Shown here: piece by piece, positions 16,740-26,030 of the stretch | Layout of the letters: every line of letters starts with the position of its first letter | Numbering within the stretch: the first letter of the stretch is position 1 | NCBI GenBank assembly: GCA_903903925.1 | Contig: CAIVAU010000119.1 | Location: forward strand, 47,662-111,661 | From: an uncultured cyanobacterium | Lineage (GTDB): Bacteria; Cyanobacteriota; Cyanobacteriia; Cyanobacteriales; Nostocaceae | Length of the DNA: 64,000 nucleotides | Direction: 5' to 3' | The notes under the pieces: generated by a model | What the model saw: only the letters and a program-made list of their open reading frames with translations | Told to the model about the DNA's origin: nothing | Databases searched by the model: none | Translations under genes and position numbers: made by a program

Positions 16740-18794
16740 ATGTCATCAAACAACTATACATCCATGCAAATATTTAAAGATGCACGAGAACAACTTGGTA
16801 TTACCCTGAAAAAATTAGCCAATATTGCAGAGGAACGGGGCGATGAAATTATTGATAACCAAAGTGCTACAGCCAAGATAGCTGATAAACGTGGCGATTT
16901 TCGTCGTCCATTAGCTGATGTACTGAATGAGCGATCCCAAAACGTTTTAGCCAAAACTGCTTTCCGATTAGCGGTGATCGGAGAATTTAACTCTGGTAAA
17001 AGTACGTTGATTAATGCTTTATTGGGGCGTTCTGTATTATCTACTAGCTTTAAACCTAAAACTGCCGCCAAGACCATTCTGCGCTATGGTCAAGATGATG
17101 CTTATCGCGTGATCTACAATCAAAAGTATGCTCAACGCAATACGGGAGTTATTAACACTAGTAAGCTTGCTCAAGACATAGAACAAGTAACTAGTGATGA
17201 CGCTGATACTTTACTAAAAGGCAAAAGCGAATCAGTCGCAACACAAATTAAGGAAGTTGAAATTTGGTGTAAATCTGACTTTTTACGCCGTGATGAGACA
17301 GAAATTGTTGATACTCCAGGGTTAGGGTCGGTTTTTGAAGAACACAAAACAGTTACTTACAGCCTCATCCCAGAAATGGATGCGACATTAGTTTTATTTC
17401 CTAGCGATCCTGGTATTGGTTCTGCAGAAGTAGATTTACTAGCGTTTATCCGCCAGTATGTTGACCAGTTACTTTTTGTGATGACAAAAACTGATCGCTT
17501 GTCCTCCCAAGAGCAAGAAGAGATGTTGAGTTTTTCCAAAGAAACCATAGAGAATATCGTTAAAATTCCCGTCGAACGTGTCTATGGTGTATCAGCACGT
17601 TGCCAGATGGAAGGACAAACAAATGTAAGTGGCTTCGAGATTTTTCTGGAAAAATTAGAGTCTTTCCTTGTGAGTTCAAGCGGTGTAATAAGGTTACAAA
17701 TTCCATTTGCGATCGCCAAAACCCATTGTGAAAATCTTATTAAAAATACCCACCTTGATATTCAACGTATTGATAGTGATGTTGAGTCCCTACAAGATGA
17801 ATTAAAACGGCTGCAAATTGCCCAAATCGAAGTTGAAAAGCGTCGAAAAGATTTGCTTAAACAAGTAGAAGATCGTATGGAAGGAATTTTAGATAATGCC
17901 CTCGACGGCATCGAGGAATTACCTTTCTTAATTGAAAGAGCTGCCAACAAAGCCCTGGATGAATTTAATAAGGAATCACTGAAAAAGGTAGACATGAAAC
18001 TGCAACCCATTATCAATGAAATTGTTGAAGACTGGGTTAAGAGAAAAGATAAAAGTTTCATGACCCAAGCTAAATTACTGCAAGATACTGTAGACAGCAA
18101 CTTAAAACTATTTGTTCAAATCATCGACGATGTAACATTTCTGCCACTCTCTAGTACAAAAACTGATATTATCAGCAACCCAGATATATCAATAGTAGCG
18201 GATGGACGCAACACTCGCTTGGCACTCAACACTGCTGCAAAGGCTGGTGGAGCTTTGGTAACTGGAGCCGGAGCAACTCTTCTCGGCTGGTTTGCGGGTT
18301 CAACGGTTCTACCTGCACTACTCCCTATAGTTACTCCAGTTATAGTTTCTTTCCCATTCTTATTACTGCTGCCAGCTGTACTGCCACTAATTGGTGATTT
18401 AGCTCTTGGTGAACAGCGCATTCGCAATGATATTAAGAAACAGTTTAGTAAACCTATCCCTGGCAACCAAGTCACCATGTTTCAGGCTATTGTCGAAGGT
18501 TATCTTGACAAAGAAGGTAAAAAACATCCAGGGCTGCGTGAAAGTTTACAGACTCACTTTCAGGAAACTAGCAATAATTTGAAATCTGATATCAATAATT
18601 TTGTAGACAATTTGGTTGGTAATCAATTAACTCAAATTGAAAAACAGATTGATGCTAAAGAAAGCAATAAATTTGACCGAGAAAAATACTTAAAAATTCA
18701 CACAACCCATCTGAAACATCTCGACGCAATTGTCAAGGAATTAGGTGAGTTAGAAACAACTATTCAGAGAATGAAAAATGCCAGTGCTGAATAA
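16740..18794 (+). CDS. Dynamin family GTPase (D2)
   Basis: This protein of 684 residues has canonical motifs: G1 GEFNSGKST (81-89), a threonine-bearing switch I (KPKTAAKT), G3 DTPGLGSVF (191-199) and G4 TKTD (249-252). An N-terminal helix carries LANIAEERGD. A coiled coil (about 335-385) precedes a helical stalk, and a long hydrophobic paddle-like segment lies at about 503-555. Near the C-terminus is QAIVEGYLDKEGKKHPGLR (about 582-600), shared with D3 and D4. An AAGGAG lies 9 bp before the ATG. It probably remodels or senses membrane with its neighbours. Confidence 0.92.
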   Translation: MSSNNYTSMQIFKDAREQLGITLKKLANIAEERGDEIIDNQSATAKIADKRGDFRRPLADVLNERSQNVLAKTAFRLAVIGEFNSGKSTLINALLGRSVLSTSFKPKTAAKTILRYGQDDAYRVIYNQKYAQRNTGVINTSKLAQDIEQVTSDDADTLLKGKSESVATQIKEVEIWCKSDFLRRDETEIVDTPGLGSVFEEHKTVTYSLIPEMDATLVLFPSDPGIGSAEVDLLAFIRQYVDQLLFVMTKTDRLSSQEQEEMLSFSKETIENIVKIPVERVYGVSARCQMEGQTNVSGFEIFLEKLESFLVSSSGVIRLQIPFAIAKTHCENLIKNTHLDIQRIDSDVESLQDELKRLQIAQIEVEKRRKDLLKQVEDRMEGILDNALDGIEELPFLIERAANKALDEFNKESLKKVDMKLQPIINEIVEDWVKRKDKSFMTQAKLLQDTVDSNLKLFVQIIDDVTFLPLSSTKTDIISNPDISIVADGRNTRLALNTAAKAGGALVTGAGATLLGWFAGSTVLPALLPIVTPVIVSFPFLLLLPAVLPLIGDLALGEQRIRNDIKKQFSKPIPGNQVTMFQAIVEGYLDKEGKKHPGLRESLQTHFQETSNNLKSDINNFVDNLVGNQLTQIEKQIDAKESNKFDREKYLKIHTTHLKHLDAIVKELGELETTIQRMKNASAE

Positions 18795-18836
18795 AATTGT
18801 CTTTCTAGCAACAAATAATTAATCAGGTGAATAGCT

Positions 18837-20936
18837 ATGTCTTCCTTCCGCATATTTCAGGAAACTCGTGACGACTTGTACAAAGTTTTAAAGCAACTTG
18901 CCAACATAGCCGAAGAACGCCAAGAAACAACTATCGTAGAAATTAATACAGAAATTACAAGTACAAAGCAAGAACTGAACCGACAATCCTTATCTAATAT
19001 TTTAAGCGAACGAGCAGAAAGTGTACGTAAAAAACGTGCTTTTCGACTAGCTATTGTTGGCGAGTTTAACGTAGGTAAAAGTACATTTATCAATGCTCTG
19101 TTGCGTAGAGAGATTTTATCAGTAGGTTGTGTACCGACAACTGCTGCAATTACGACTTTGCGTTTTGGTGAAGCAGAGCGGTTTCGCGTTACTTATCTAC
19201 CTGAATATCAAGCAGAATATCCGACAATTTTACAAGACTCAACAAACCTCTTTCACGACATTGCCAAATATACTAGTGACCCGGCACAGTCTGACGGGCT
19301 GGGAATTGCTATTTTACAGGGGAAAGAAGTTTCATTGGCAGAAAAAATCAAAGAAGTTGAAGTCTGGTGCAACGCTGATATTTTGCGTGACCGAGAAATC
19401 GATATTGAAATTATTGATACCCCAGGTTTAGGGTCTGTTTTTCAAGCCCATAAAACTGTAACGCACTCATTAATTCCAGAAGTTGATGCAACTCTTTTTC
19501 TGTTCTCACACGATGGAATTCGTGAAGGAGATATCGCTTTCATCAAATTTCTCCGCGAGTATGTAAATCAGATGCTGTTTGTCATGACGAAGATGGACTA
19601 CGCACGCGACCAAAAAGAGCTAGAAGATTCACAGGGCTATAATCTCGAAACTATTAACAAATCTGTTGAAAAAATCAACGTTCAACAGATTTATCCAGTA
19701 TCAGCAGATTACGCACTATCTGGACGGTACGAAGAAAGTGGCTTTCCAGAATTTAAACAAGCACTAGAAAGTTTCCTAATTAAATCAAGTGGTATCACAC
19801 GGTTACAAATACCCTTACAAGTTGCCGATTTAAACTGGAAAATTTTACAATCAGGTGTTGAGCGTGATCTAGAGCTAACCAATAAATCACTGATAAACGT
19901 TCAAGATGAAAGAGCGGAACTAGAACGGCAGAAACAACATATAAATCAACGCAAGCAAGATTTAATGAGGTATATTCACGATACTATCAAGGATATGTTT
20001 CATGATGCTATACATGGTATAGACTTGCTAGACACTCAAATTCAAATAGCGGTGGAAAGACAAGTAGATGCTTATAGTTTGAAAGATTTACTCAAAGTTG
20101 ATCAGCAAGTTACCTGTATTATTAAAGAGAAAATTGATGAATGGATTGCCGAGAAAGAAATACGTTTTCAAAACAAATCCCAATTCCTTTTGAGGCGTAT
20201 AGAAGAAGATTTACGTGTAATTCTAGAAACTATCCAAAACACCAGCAGCTACACAAGCCAAAATACACGAACTGATGTAGTTACTCCACAAATCAAAGGT
20301 GTTTTTACCAAAAGTGTTCTCAATTTTACTCAATCTGCTGCTATTAACACTGGTCTTGCTCTTTCAACAGGCTTAACTCTTAGCTCTCTTATATTTGGTA
20401 TTGGTATCGCACCAGTACTTAACCCTGTGATTCCGCCTACATTGGTGATGATTGGTAGTCCTGCTTTTCCTATACTGGTATTAATTCCTGTTTTATTTGC
20501 AGCAGGCAAAATTGTGCAAGAGGGTTTGAGCTTGAGGAATCAGCTAGGAGTTAATATTAAAAACGAGATGACTAAAAATATGCCCCACAACTCTATCAAT
20601 ATATATCAGGCTGTTGTTGAAGGCTATATTAATGATAAGGGCTATCGACAAGTAGGTATGCGTGAAATACTTACTAATTCATTTAATAACTGGAGTGAAA
20701 AACTCAAAGCAAACGTTGAGTTAATTGTGACTAATAATTTGGATAGACACCAGCAATCTTTGGAAAAACGCATTAAAGAGGAAGAGAGAGGAGAATGGGA
20801 TTACGAAGCTAGTATCAAGAAATACAAGCATCAACTAGAAGAACTGTTAGAAACTGAGAAACTATTGATTGAAATCAAAACTATTATTAATAATTTATCT
20901 GAACACAGCGAAATTAATAATTCTAAAGTTGAGTAA
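18837..20936 (+). CDS. Dynamin family GTPase (D3)
   Basis: This 699-residue paralogue of D2 has G1 GEFNVGKST (about 75-83), G3 DTPGLGSVF (about 201-209) and G4 TKMD. The N-terminal LANIAEERQ helix is kept. Coiled-coil stalk segments (about 345-385) and a strongly hydrophobic stretch (about 500-560, with GLALSTGLTLSSLIFGIGIA and FPILVLIPVLFAA) suggest membrane insertion. The C-terminal QAVVEGYINDKGYRQVGMRE matches D2 and D4. An AGGTG precedes the ATG by 8 bp. Spacing to D2 is 42 bp and to D4 20 bp, consistent with one transcript. Confidence 0.92.
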   Translation: MSSFRIFQETRDDLYKVLKQLANIAEERQETTIVEINTEITSTKQELNRQSLSNILSERAESVRKKRAFRLAIVGEFNVGKSTFINALLRREILSVGCVPTTAAITTLRFGEAERFRVTYLPEYQAEYPTILQDSTNLFHDIAKYTSDPAQSDGLGIAILQGKEVSLAEKIKEVEVWCNADILRDREIDIEIIDTPGLGSVFQAHKTVTHSLIPEVDATLFLFSHDGIREGDIAFIKFLREYVNQMLFVMTKMDYARDQKELEDSQGYNLETINKSVEKINVQQIYPVSADYALSGRYEESGFPEFKQALESFLIKSSGITRLQIPLQVADLNWKILQSGVERDLELTNKSLINVQDERAELERQKQHINQRKQDLMRYIHDTIKDMFHDAIHGIDLLDTQIQIAVERQVDAYSLKDLLKVDQQVTCIIKEKIDEWIAEKEIRFQNKSQFLLRRIEEDLRVILETIQNTSSYTSQNTRTDVVTPQIKGVFTKSVLNFTQSAAINTGLALSTGLTLSSLIFGIGIAPVLNPVIPPTLVMIGSPAFPILVLIPVLFAAGKIVQEGLSLRNQLGVNIKNEMTKNMPHNSINIYQAVVEGYINDKGYRQVGMREILTNSFNNWSEKLKANVELIVTNNLDRHQQSLEKRIKEEERGEWDYEASIKKYKHQLEELLETEKLLIEIKTIINNLSEHSEINNSKVE

Positions 20937-20956
20937 AAATATGGATTTACTGTGAT

Positions 20957-23056
20957 ATGACGATAAAAAGAACATCAACAAACCTATTAAATTTAGCGCA
21001 ATACAAGCAATGGAAAGCTAAAATTCAAAGTTTATTAAATGATCTGGCTATCATTGCTGATAACCGTGGCGAAATGCTGCGTACCCATGAGCTAGATACT
21101 TACGACACTGATGATCTTCCACAAAGCAATCTCGAACCATTAAGTCAGTTATTAAAAACAAAGGCATCAACTTTAGATTCACCATTTCGATTAGCTGTTG
21201 TGGGTCATTTCTGCCGAGGCAAGAGTACACTAATTAATGCGATGCTCAATCGTAAGTTGCTCACAGGTGATTTGCGTCCTAATACAGCAACCAGTGCAAT
21301 ATTGCGTTATGGAAATCCAGAGCGTTTTCGCGTTACCTTTAAATCCAATTCTGGTAAAAAGCCAGAGGAATATTTTGCCAAATCACCAGAGAATTTAGCT
21401 TCATCACTAGCCCAATTTACTAGCGAAGCTACCGTTGCATCAGATGCTGAATTGGATGAACATTCTGCCATTAGTACAGATGCACAAAAATATATCGACC
21501 TAATGCAAGGTAAGGAAGAGTCCTTGGCACAGTTAATTGATATAGTTGAGGTATGGTGCAGTAGCGAATTTCTCAACTCAAACAACATTGAAATTATCGA
21601 TACACCTGGTTTAGGTTCAGTTTTCAAAGAGCATAAACAAGTTACCCTAAATATCATTCCTCAAGTAGATGCAACTATTTTTGTCGTTCAACCCGACCCA
21701 GGTATTAGTAAACGAGAAGCTGCATTTATAGATCTGATAAAGGAACAAGTTGCTAACATCTTCTTTGTCGTTACAAAAGCTGACCAGATTGCCAAAGAGG
21801 AAATACCAGAGATGGTAGATTTTATTCGGGATGTGGTTAAAAACACAGTAGGATTTCCCGTTGAACACATTTACCCTGTGTCGGCACTAAATGCCTTACG
21901 CGGTCATTGGAATGAGAGTGGATTTTCTCTATTTATGCCGTCGTTACAGCGATTTCTCATTGAAAATAATGGTGTTGGTCGGCTATTAAGTGCAGCTCGT
22001 GTTGCGCGGGGTTACTGTGACCAGATGATGATTTATGTTGAAAAAGATATTAAAGCGCAAAGTCAATCACTTATAGAGCTATACGATGAGCGTAATAAAA
22101 TCAATGTAGCAACGCACCAAATCAAACTTCAGAAACAAGAACTTATAGACACTATCGATAGCCGTATTCAAGAAATTATTTTTCAAGCGTTGCACGGTCT
22201 TGAATCGATGCCTGGCAAGATTCGCAAAAACGTGGAACAGCAAATTGATAGTTTAAATTTACAACAATTGGAATATGCCGATGAATTTTTACAGCCAGTG
22301 ATGAAGGATACGGTGATCTGCTGGCTGCGGGAAAATCAAACCAGTTTTGAGAAGGAAATCAATCGACTTAATCATCGTGTCAAGCAAGAAGTCAAAGACA
22401 TGCTGGGTGATATTCAATCTTTTCGTGAGCAACAAATCTTTGACCGCAACTTTGAAATTCAATTAAATTCACCTATCAGCACTAATAATCTCATTAGCAC
22501 TAGCATTGGTAACGATATTGTTAAAATGTTAACATCAATGAAAATTACAGGCATCGTGGCTAATTTTATTGGTGGATTAATTGATGTAAGTTCAGAGTTT
22601 GTGGGTGGGGTCAAAAAGTTGATTAGAGGTTTGTTCGGCGGTCGTAAACAACCACCTCAGCCTTATCAGCAAGAACGCTTGCATAAAGCCAGACAAAAAA
22701 TCCGCGAGATCCTGTTAGCAGAAGTAGCGAACTCGAAAAAAAATGCTTATGAAGTGATGATTGAAGGTTATATCAATCATCATGGTCAGCAAATAACCGG
22801 TGTACGCGATGCCATTGAAGAAATATTTCAGGACTGGGGAAGAACACTTCAGGAATCTATTAGCAATCTGATTAACAGCAATGTCAACGCGACACTCAAT
22901 CAACTTAATCGCCAAATTCAGCAGTTAGAAAATCAGACTAGTGAGGAAGACCTAAAAAATAACATTGAAATGTACCGTCAGCAGGAGCAGCATCTGCAAG
23001 ATTTACTGCGGCAAATTTGTACGCTGGAGGCAAATCTCGCAGCATTTAATGGCTAA
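20957..23056 (+). CDS. Dynamin family GTPase (D4)
   Basis: This third canonical paralogue is 699 residues. It has G1 GHFCRGKST (about 83-91), G3 DTPGLGSVF (about 217-225) and G4 TKAD. The N-terminal helix motif is LAIIADNRGE. It lacks the long hydrophobic paddle of D2 and D3. Instead, at about 535-575, it has a weaker amphipathic stretch followed by a basic RGLFGGRKQ patch, so its membrane contact may be peripheral. The C-terminal EVMIEGYINHHGQQITGVRD motif is kept, followed by a terminal coiled coil (about 640-695). It lies 20 bp after D3. Confidence 0.92.
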   Translation: MTIKRTSTNLLNLAQYKQWKAKIQSLLNDLAIIADNRGEMLRTHELDTYDTDDLPQSNLEPLSQLLKTKASTLDSPFRLAVVGHFCRGKSTLINAMLNRKLLTGDLRPNTATSAILRYGNPERFRVTFKSNSGKKPEEYFAKSPENLASSLAQFTSEATVASDAELDEHSAISTDAQKYIDLMQGKEESLAQLIDIVEVWCSSEFLNSNNIEIIDTPGLGSVFKEHKQVTLNIIPQVDATIFVVQPDPGISKREAAFIDLIKEQVANIFFVVTKADQIAKEEIPEMVDFIRDVVKNTVGFPVEHIYPVSALNALRGHWNESGFSLFMPSLQRFLIENNGVGRLLSAARVARGYCDQMMIYVEKDIKAQSQSLIELYDERNKINVATHQIKLQKQELIDTIDSRIQEIIFQALHGLESMPGKIRKNVEQQIDSLNLQQLEYADEFLQPVMKDTVICWLRENQTSFEKEINRLNHRVKQEVKDMLGDIQSFREQQIFDRNFEIQLNSPISTNNLISTSIGNDIVKMLTSMKITGIVANFIGGLIDVSSEFVGGVKKLIRGLFGGRKQPPQPYQQERLHKARQKIREILLAEVANSKKNAYEVMIEGYINHHGQQITGVRDAIEEIFQDWGRTLQESISNLINSNVNATLNQLNRQIQQLENQTSEEDLKNNIEMYRQQEQHLQDLLRQICTLEANLAAFNG

Positions 23057-23099
23057 TCCACTACTGAGTTAAGTTAGTTATATCAGCTACTAGTTGCTA

Positions 23100-24947
23100 A
23101 TGACACAAATACCACCACACCAGTCACTTATACAGTATTATCAGGTACGCGATCAATTGATAGTATTGCTTAATAAACTAGCTGACCTTGCCCAACAACG
23201 TAGTTTAAGCATTGTCGTAGATGAGTGGATTGATGGTCGCATACCCAAAAGTTATATTGCAGGCAATACAGATACATTGCATCAGTTAAGTTTAAGAGCT
23301 ATTGTTAATGAAGATATTAGGCTGACGTATAAACCGTTCCGTGTTGCCGTTGTAGGTGAATTTACACGTGGTAAGACGACGCTGCTAAATGCACTGTTAG
23401 AACAAAAGATTCTGACCTCAGATCGACGTCCCAACACTGCCACATGTACCATACTTAAATATGGCAAAATTCCCTATATCCGAGTGAGATATTTTGATAG
23501 TACTGGTTTGGAAGCACTGGACATCCAAACGCAAAACCTAGCAGCAGACTTGGTACGTTATACAAGCGATGCTGGAATGGATGAGGAAAAATACGAGGCG
23601 CTCTTACAAGGTGATGAAAAATCGCTAGCTGACCAAATTGAAGGAGTTCATGTTTGGCTACCAGCAGAGTTTTTAGGTCAGAGAGTGTACGAACTCATCG
23701 ATACTCCTGGCTTAGGTTCAATTTTTGATAGTCATCAGGTGATCACATACAATGCAATCCCGCAAATGGATGCAATTTTATTTCTAACTCAGTTTAATGC
23801 TTTAATCGGCGAAGGAGAACTCGTCTTTCTCAGTTCATTACGGGAATATCTTAACCGCTTCCTGTTCGTTCTCACCAAAGTCGATTTGGCGCAAGAAGAA
23901 GAGAATCCGCAGGAAGCAATTAATAAAGCTATCGATTTTACGCGCTCAGTGCTAATAAACCAGGTTCAATTGCCTAACCCATCCATATATCCTATCTCTG
24001 GTGTCGCAGCGGTTCAAGACAATCAATATCACAAAAGTGGTATCATTCAACTTGTAGAAGCCCTAGATCAATTTATCTCCTGTTCAAGTGGCAGAGAACG
24101 CTTACTAAAGTTGTATCGTTCTGCCAACACTTATCATATCTGGATCGAGAAAGATATTCAACGCGCACTTGAAGCGCTGAATCATCAAATTGCACAACTT
24201 ACAGAAGCTAAAGACCAACTAGTATCAAAAATTAACGATGTTGAATTATCCAGAGATGACTTAAACCTCTTGCTTAAAGCACAAACCCAGGAACTAGAAA
24301 AAAGACAGCTTGGCAGTATTTATCAATTACGAGAACGTCTGAAGGTGATCATTAGGGAAACACCTATCAATCTTCATACAAAAGTTGACGAAGTGGTATA
24401 TCTGTGGCTAAGAGAACAGGAATATGTATGTATGCATGATGTTCAGTTGCTACAGAATAGCACAAAATTTTTTCTATCAAAAATTCTATTTTGGGCTGGT
24501 CGGTCTACACTGAACCTTATACCAGAAGACCTACTATTATTGGATGTAATGACGAAGGAAATCAACTTTAGCACAACATTGGTATCGCTTACCAACGTAG
24601 GAAATTTTGTTTCTGAACACATCAAAAGAGAATTGTTAGCTTCTCAATTGCCACCAAACCAAACTATTTTTATAGATCAAGCTACAGAATTGAATCTACA
24701 TAATGAAGCAGGAAGCCTCTTTAGAGAATGGGTGGAGAGTTTATACATATATCTAGAAACTATCATTAATCAAGTCATTAGCGACTACCTCCAACTGATA
24801 AAACAGCAAATTCAGCTTATTGAAGAGCAACGCAATAAACTTCAGCAACGCTTACACTTAATGAGCCAGCAGAACTACAGTATACATAATATTCACCAAC
24901 AACTAGAAAGTATTAAATTGTATTTAAGTACAAACCCAAAAATTTAA
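23100..24947 (+). CDS. Dynamin family GTPase (D5)
   Basis: This protein is 615 residues from the ATG at 23100; an upstream TTG at 23094 is an alternative. It has G1 GEFTRGKTT (about 83-91), G3 DTPGLGSIF (about 201-209) and G4 TKVD. LADLAQQRS near the N-terminus corresponds to the shared helix. The stalk is helical, but I see no long transmembrane stretch, and the EGY(I/L) motif is lost (the aligned segment reads IDQATELNLHNEAGSLFREW). It may be a soluble partner of the membrane-inserting paralogues. It is 43 bp after D4 and 14 bp before the FGE-type gene. Confidence 0.9.
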   Translation: MTQIPPHQSLIQYYQVRDQLIVLLNKLADLAQQRSLSIVVDEWIDGRIPKSYIAGNTDTLHQLSLRAIVNEDIRLTYKPFRVAVVGEFTRGKTTLLNALLEQKILTSDRRPNTATCTILKYGKIPYIRVRYFDSTGLEALDIQTQNLAADLVRYTSDAGMDEEKYEALLQGDEKSLADQIEGVHVWLPAEFLGQRVYELIDTPGLGSIFDSHQVITYNAIPQMDAILFLTQFNALIGEGELVFLSSLREYLNRFLFVLTKVDLAQEEENPQEAINKAIDFTRSVLINQVQLPNPSIYPISGVAAVQDNQYHKSGIIQLVEALDQFISCSSGRERLLKLYRSANTYHIWIEKDIQRALEALNHQIAQLTEAKDQLVSKINDVELSRDDLNLLLKAQTQELEKRQLGSIYQLRERLKVIIRETPINLHTKVDEVVYLWLREQEYVCMHDVQLLQNSTKFFLSKILFWAGRSTLNLIPEDLLLLDVMTKEINFSTTLVSLTNVGNFVSEHIKRELLASQLPPNQTIFIDQATELNLHNEAGSLFREWVESLYIYLETIINQVISDYLQLIKQQIQLIEEQRNKLQQRLHLMSQQNYSIHNIHQQLESIKLYLSTNPKI

Positions 24948-24961
24948 TCTTAATGTAGTGA

Positions 24962-25999
24962 ATGAGTACTGAATTTGTAAAGCATCAAATTGGCATAAAA
25001 AATCTGCTAGATACACTTGGTAAAGAGCATCCCAGGTATCTAGATGCTGTCAATTTCCAGAACCAGTTGCTCGATAATATTCATGCTGTCGAAGCATACG
25101 GCGATAATGAGAACTATCGCTCAACTCGCAATAGAATTAAACATCAAATTGATCAGATCGCACTACAAACAATTGGAAAAACTTTTAACGAACTTAGCAA
25201 GCCTACTCCTATTCAAATAACACTAAATTCACCAAGCTATAAAGAAGCCTTTTGGCATGAATTTCAAGAGCCAGAGATGAGCTTTGTTTCCCCAGGATCT
25301 TTTATTATGGGTAGTCCTCCTGTATTAGATCCGGATGCATTTGATGATGAATATCCTTTACATATTGTAGATTTAAAAGGTTTTTATATTGCAACCACAA
25401 CTGTCACGAATCTTCAGTATGCAATATTTATCCTTCAAACAGGATACCATTCACCTAACTACTGGCAGAATCGTGTACCGTCTAAAACGATATATAATCA
25501 TCCAGTTGTTGACATCTCATGGTACGACGCAGTTAAATTCTGTCATTGGCTAACCGAGTTGACGGAAAAACCTTATCGTTTGCCGACTGAGGCTGAATGG
25601 GAAAAAGCTGCTCGTGGGGTAAATGCTCGACTTTTTCCTTGGGGCAATAAGTATGAAGATAACTATGCTAATACGAAGGAATGTAAATTTAATACAACTG
25701 TGGCAGTGGATAAATTTCCAGAAGCAAAAAGTCCTTATGATGTAATAAACATGGCAGGAAATGTCTACCAATGGACGAGTAGCTTATGGGGTTCTACTAT
25801 GCAAAAACCCCGATTTTGCTACCCATATACTCCCAATGACGGACGTGAATTACTTGACGCGCCATCAGGTACTTTACGCATCATTCGTGGTGGCGCATTC
25901 TCTGACCAGAAGCGTTATGCGCGATGTGCGTGCCGCAATAAGCTACTTCCCAACAGTCACCGCCCATATGTGGGATTCCGGTTGGCTTTATCAGTTTGA
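24962..25999 (+). CDS. EAD - FGE/SUMF1 (formylglycine-generating-enzyme-like) protein
   Basis: This 345-residue protein has an N-terminal effector-associated domain (about 1-78) that contains YGDNENYRSTRNRIKHQI and KTFNEL, matching the C-terminus of the TIR protein. An FGE/SUMF1 domain follows (about 100-343): PGSFIMGSPP, DISWYDAVKFCHWL, YRLPTEAEWEKAARG, FPWGN, NMAGNVYQWTS, RGGAF and GFRLALS. The catalytic Cys pair of true FGEs is not obvious. In cyanobacteria many such domains sit in conflict systems and may act as ligand-binding or C-type-lectin-like sensors. It is the last gene of the TIR/dynamin locus. Confidence 0.9.
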   Translation: MSTEFVKHQIGIKNLLDTLGKEHPRYLDAVNFQNQLLDNIHAVEAYGDNENYRSTRNRIKHQIDQIALQTIGKTFNELSKPTPIQITLNSPSYKEAFWHEFQEPEMSFVSPGSFIMGSPPVLDPDAFDDEYPLHIVDLKGFYIATTTVTNLQYAIFILQTGYHSPNYWQNRVPSKTIYNHPVVDISWYDAVKFCHWLTELTEKPYRLPTEAEWEKAARGVNARLFPWGNKYEDNYANTKECKFNTTVAVDKFPEAKSPYDVINMAGNVYQWTSSLWGSTMQKPRFCYPYTPNDGRELLDAPSGTLRIIRGGAFSDQKRYARCACRNKLLPNSHRPYVGFRLALSV

Positions 26000-26030
26000 A
26001 TTGAATACTTCAGAGTCAATAGAGGGAATA

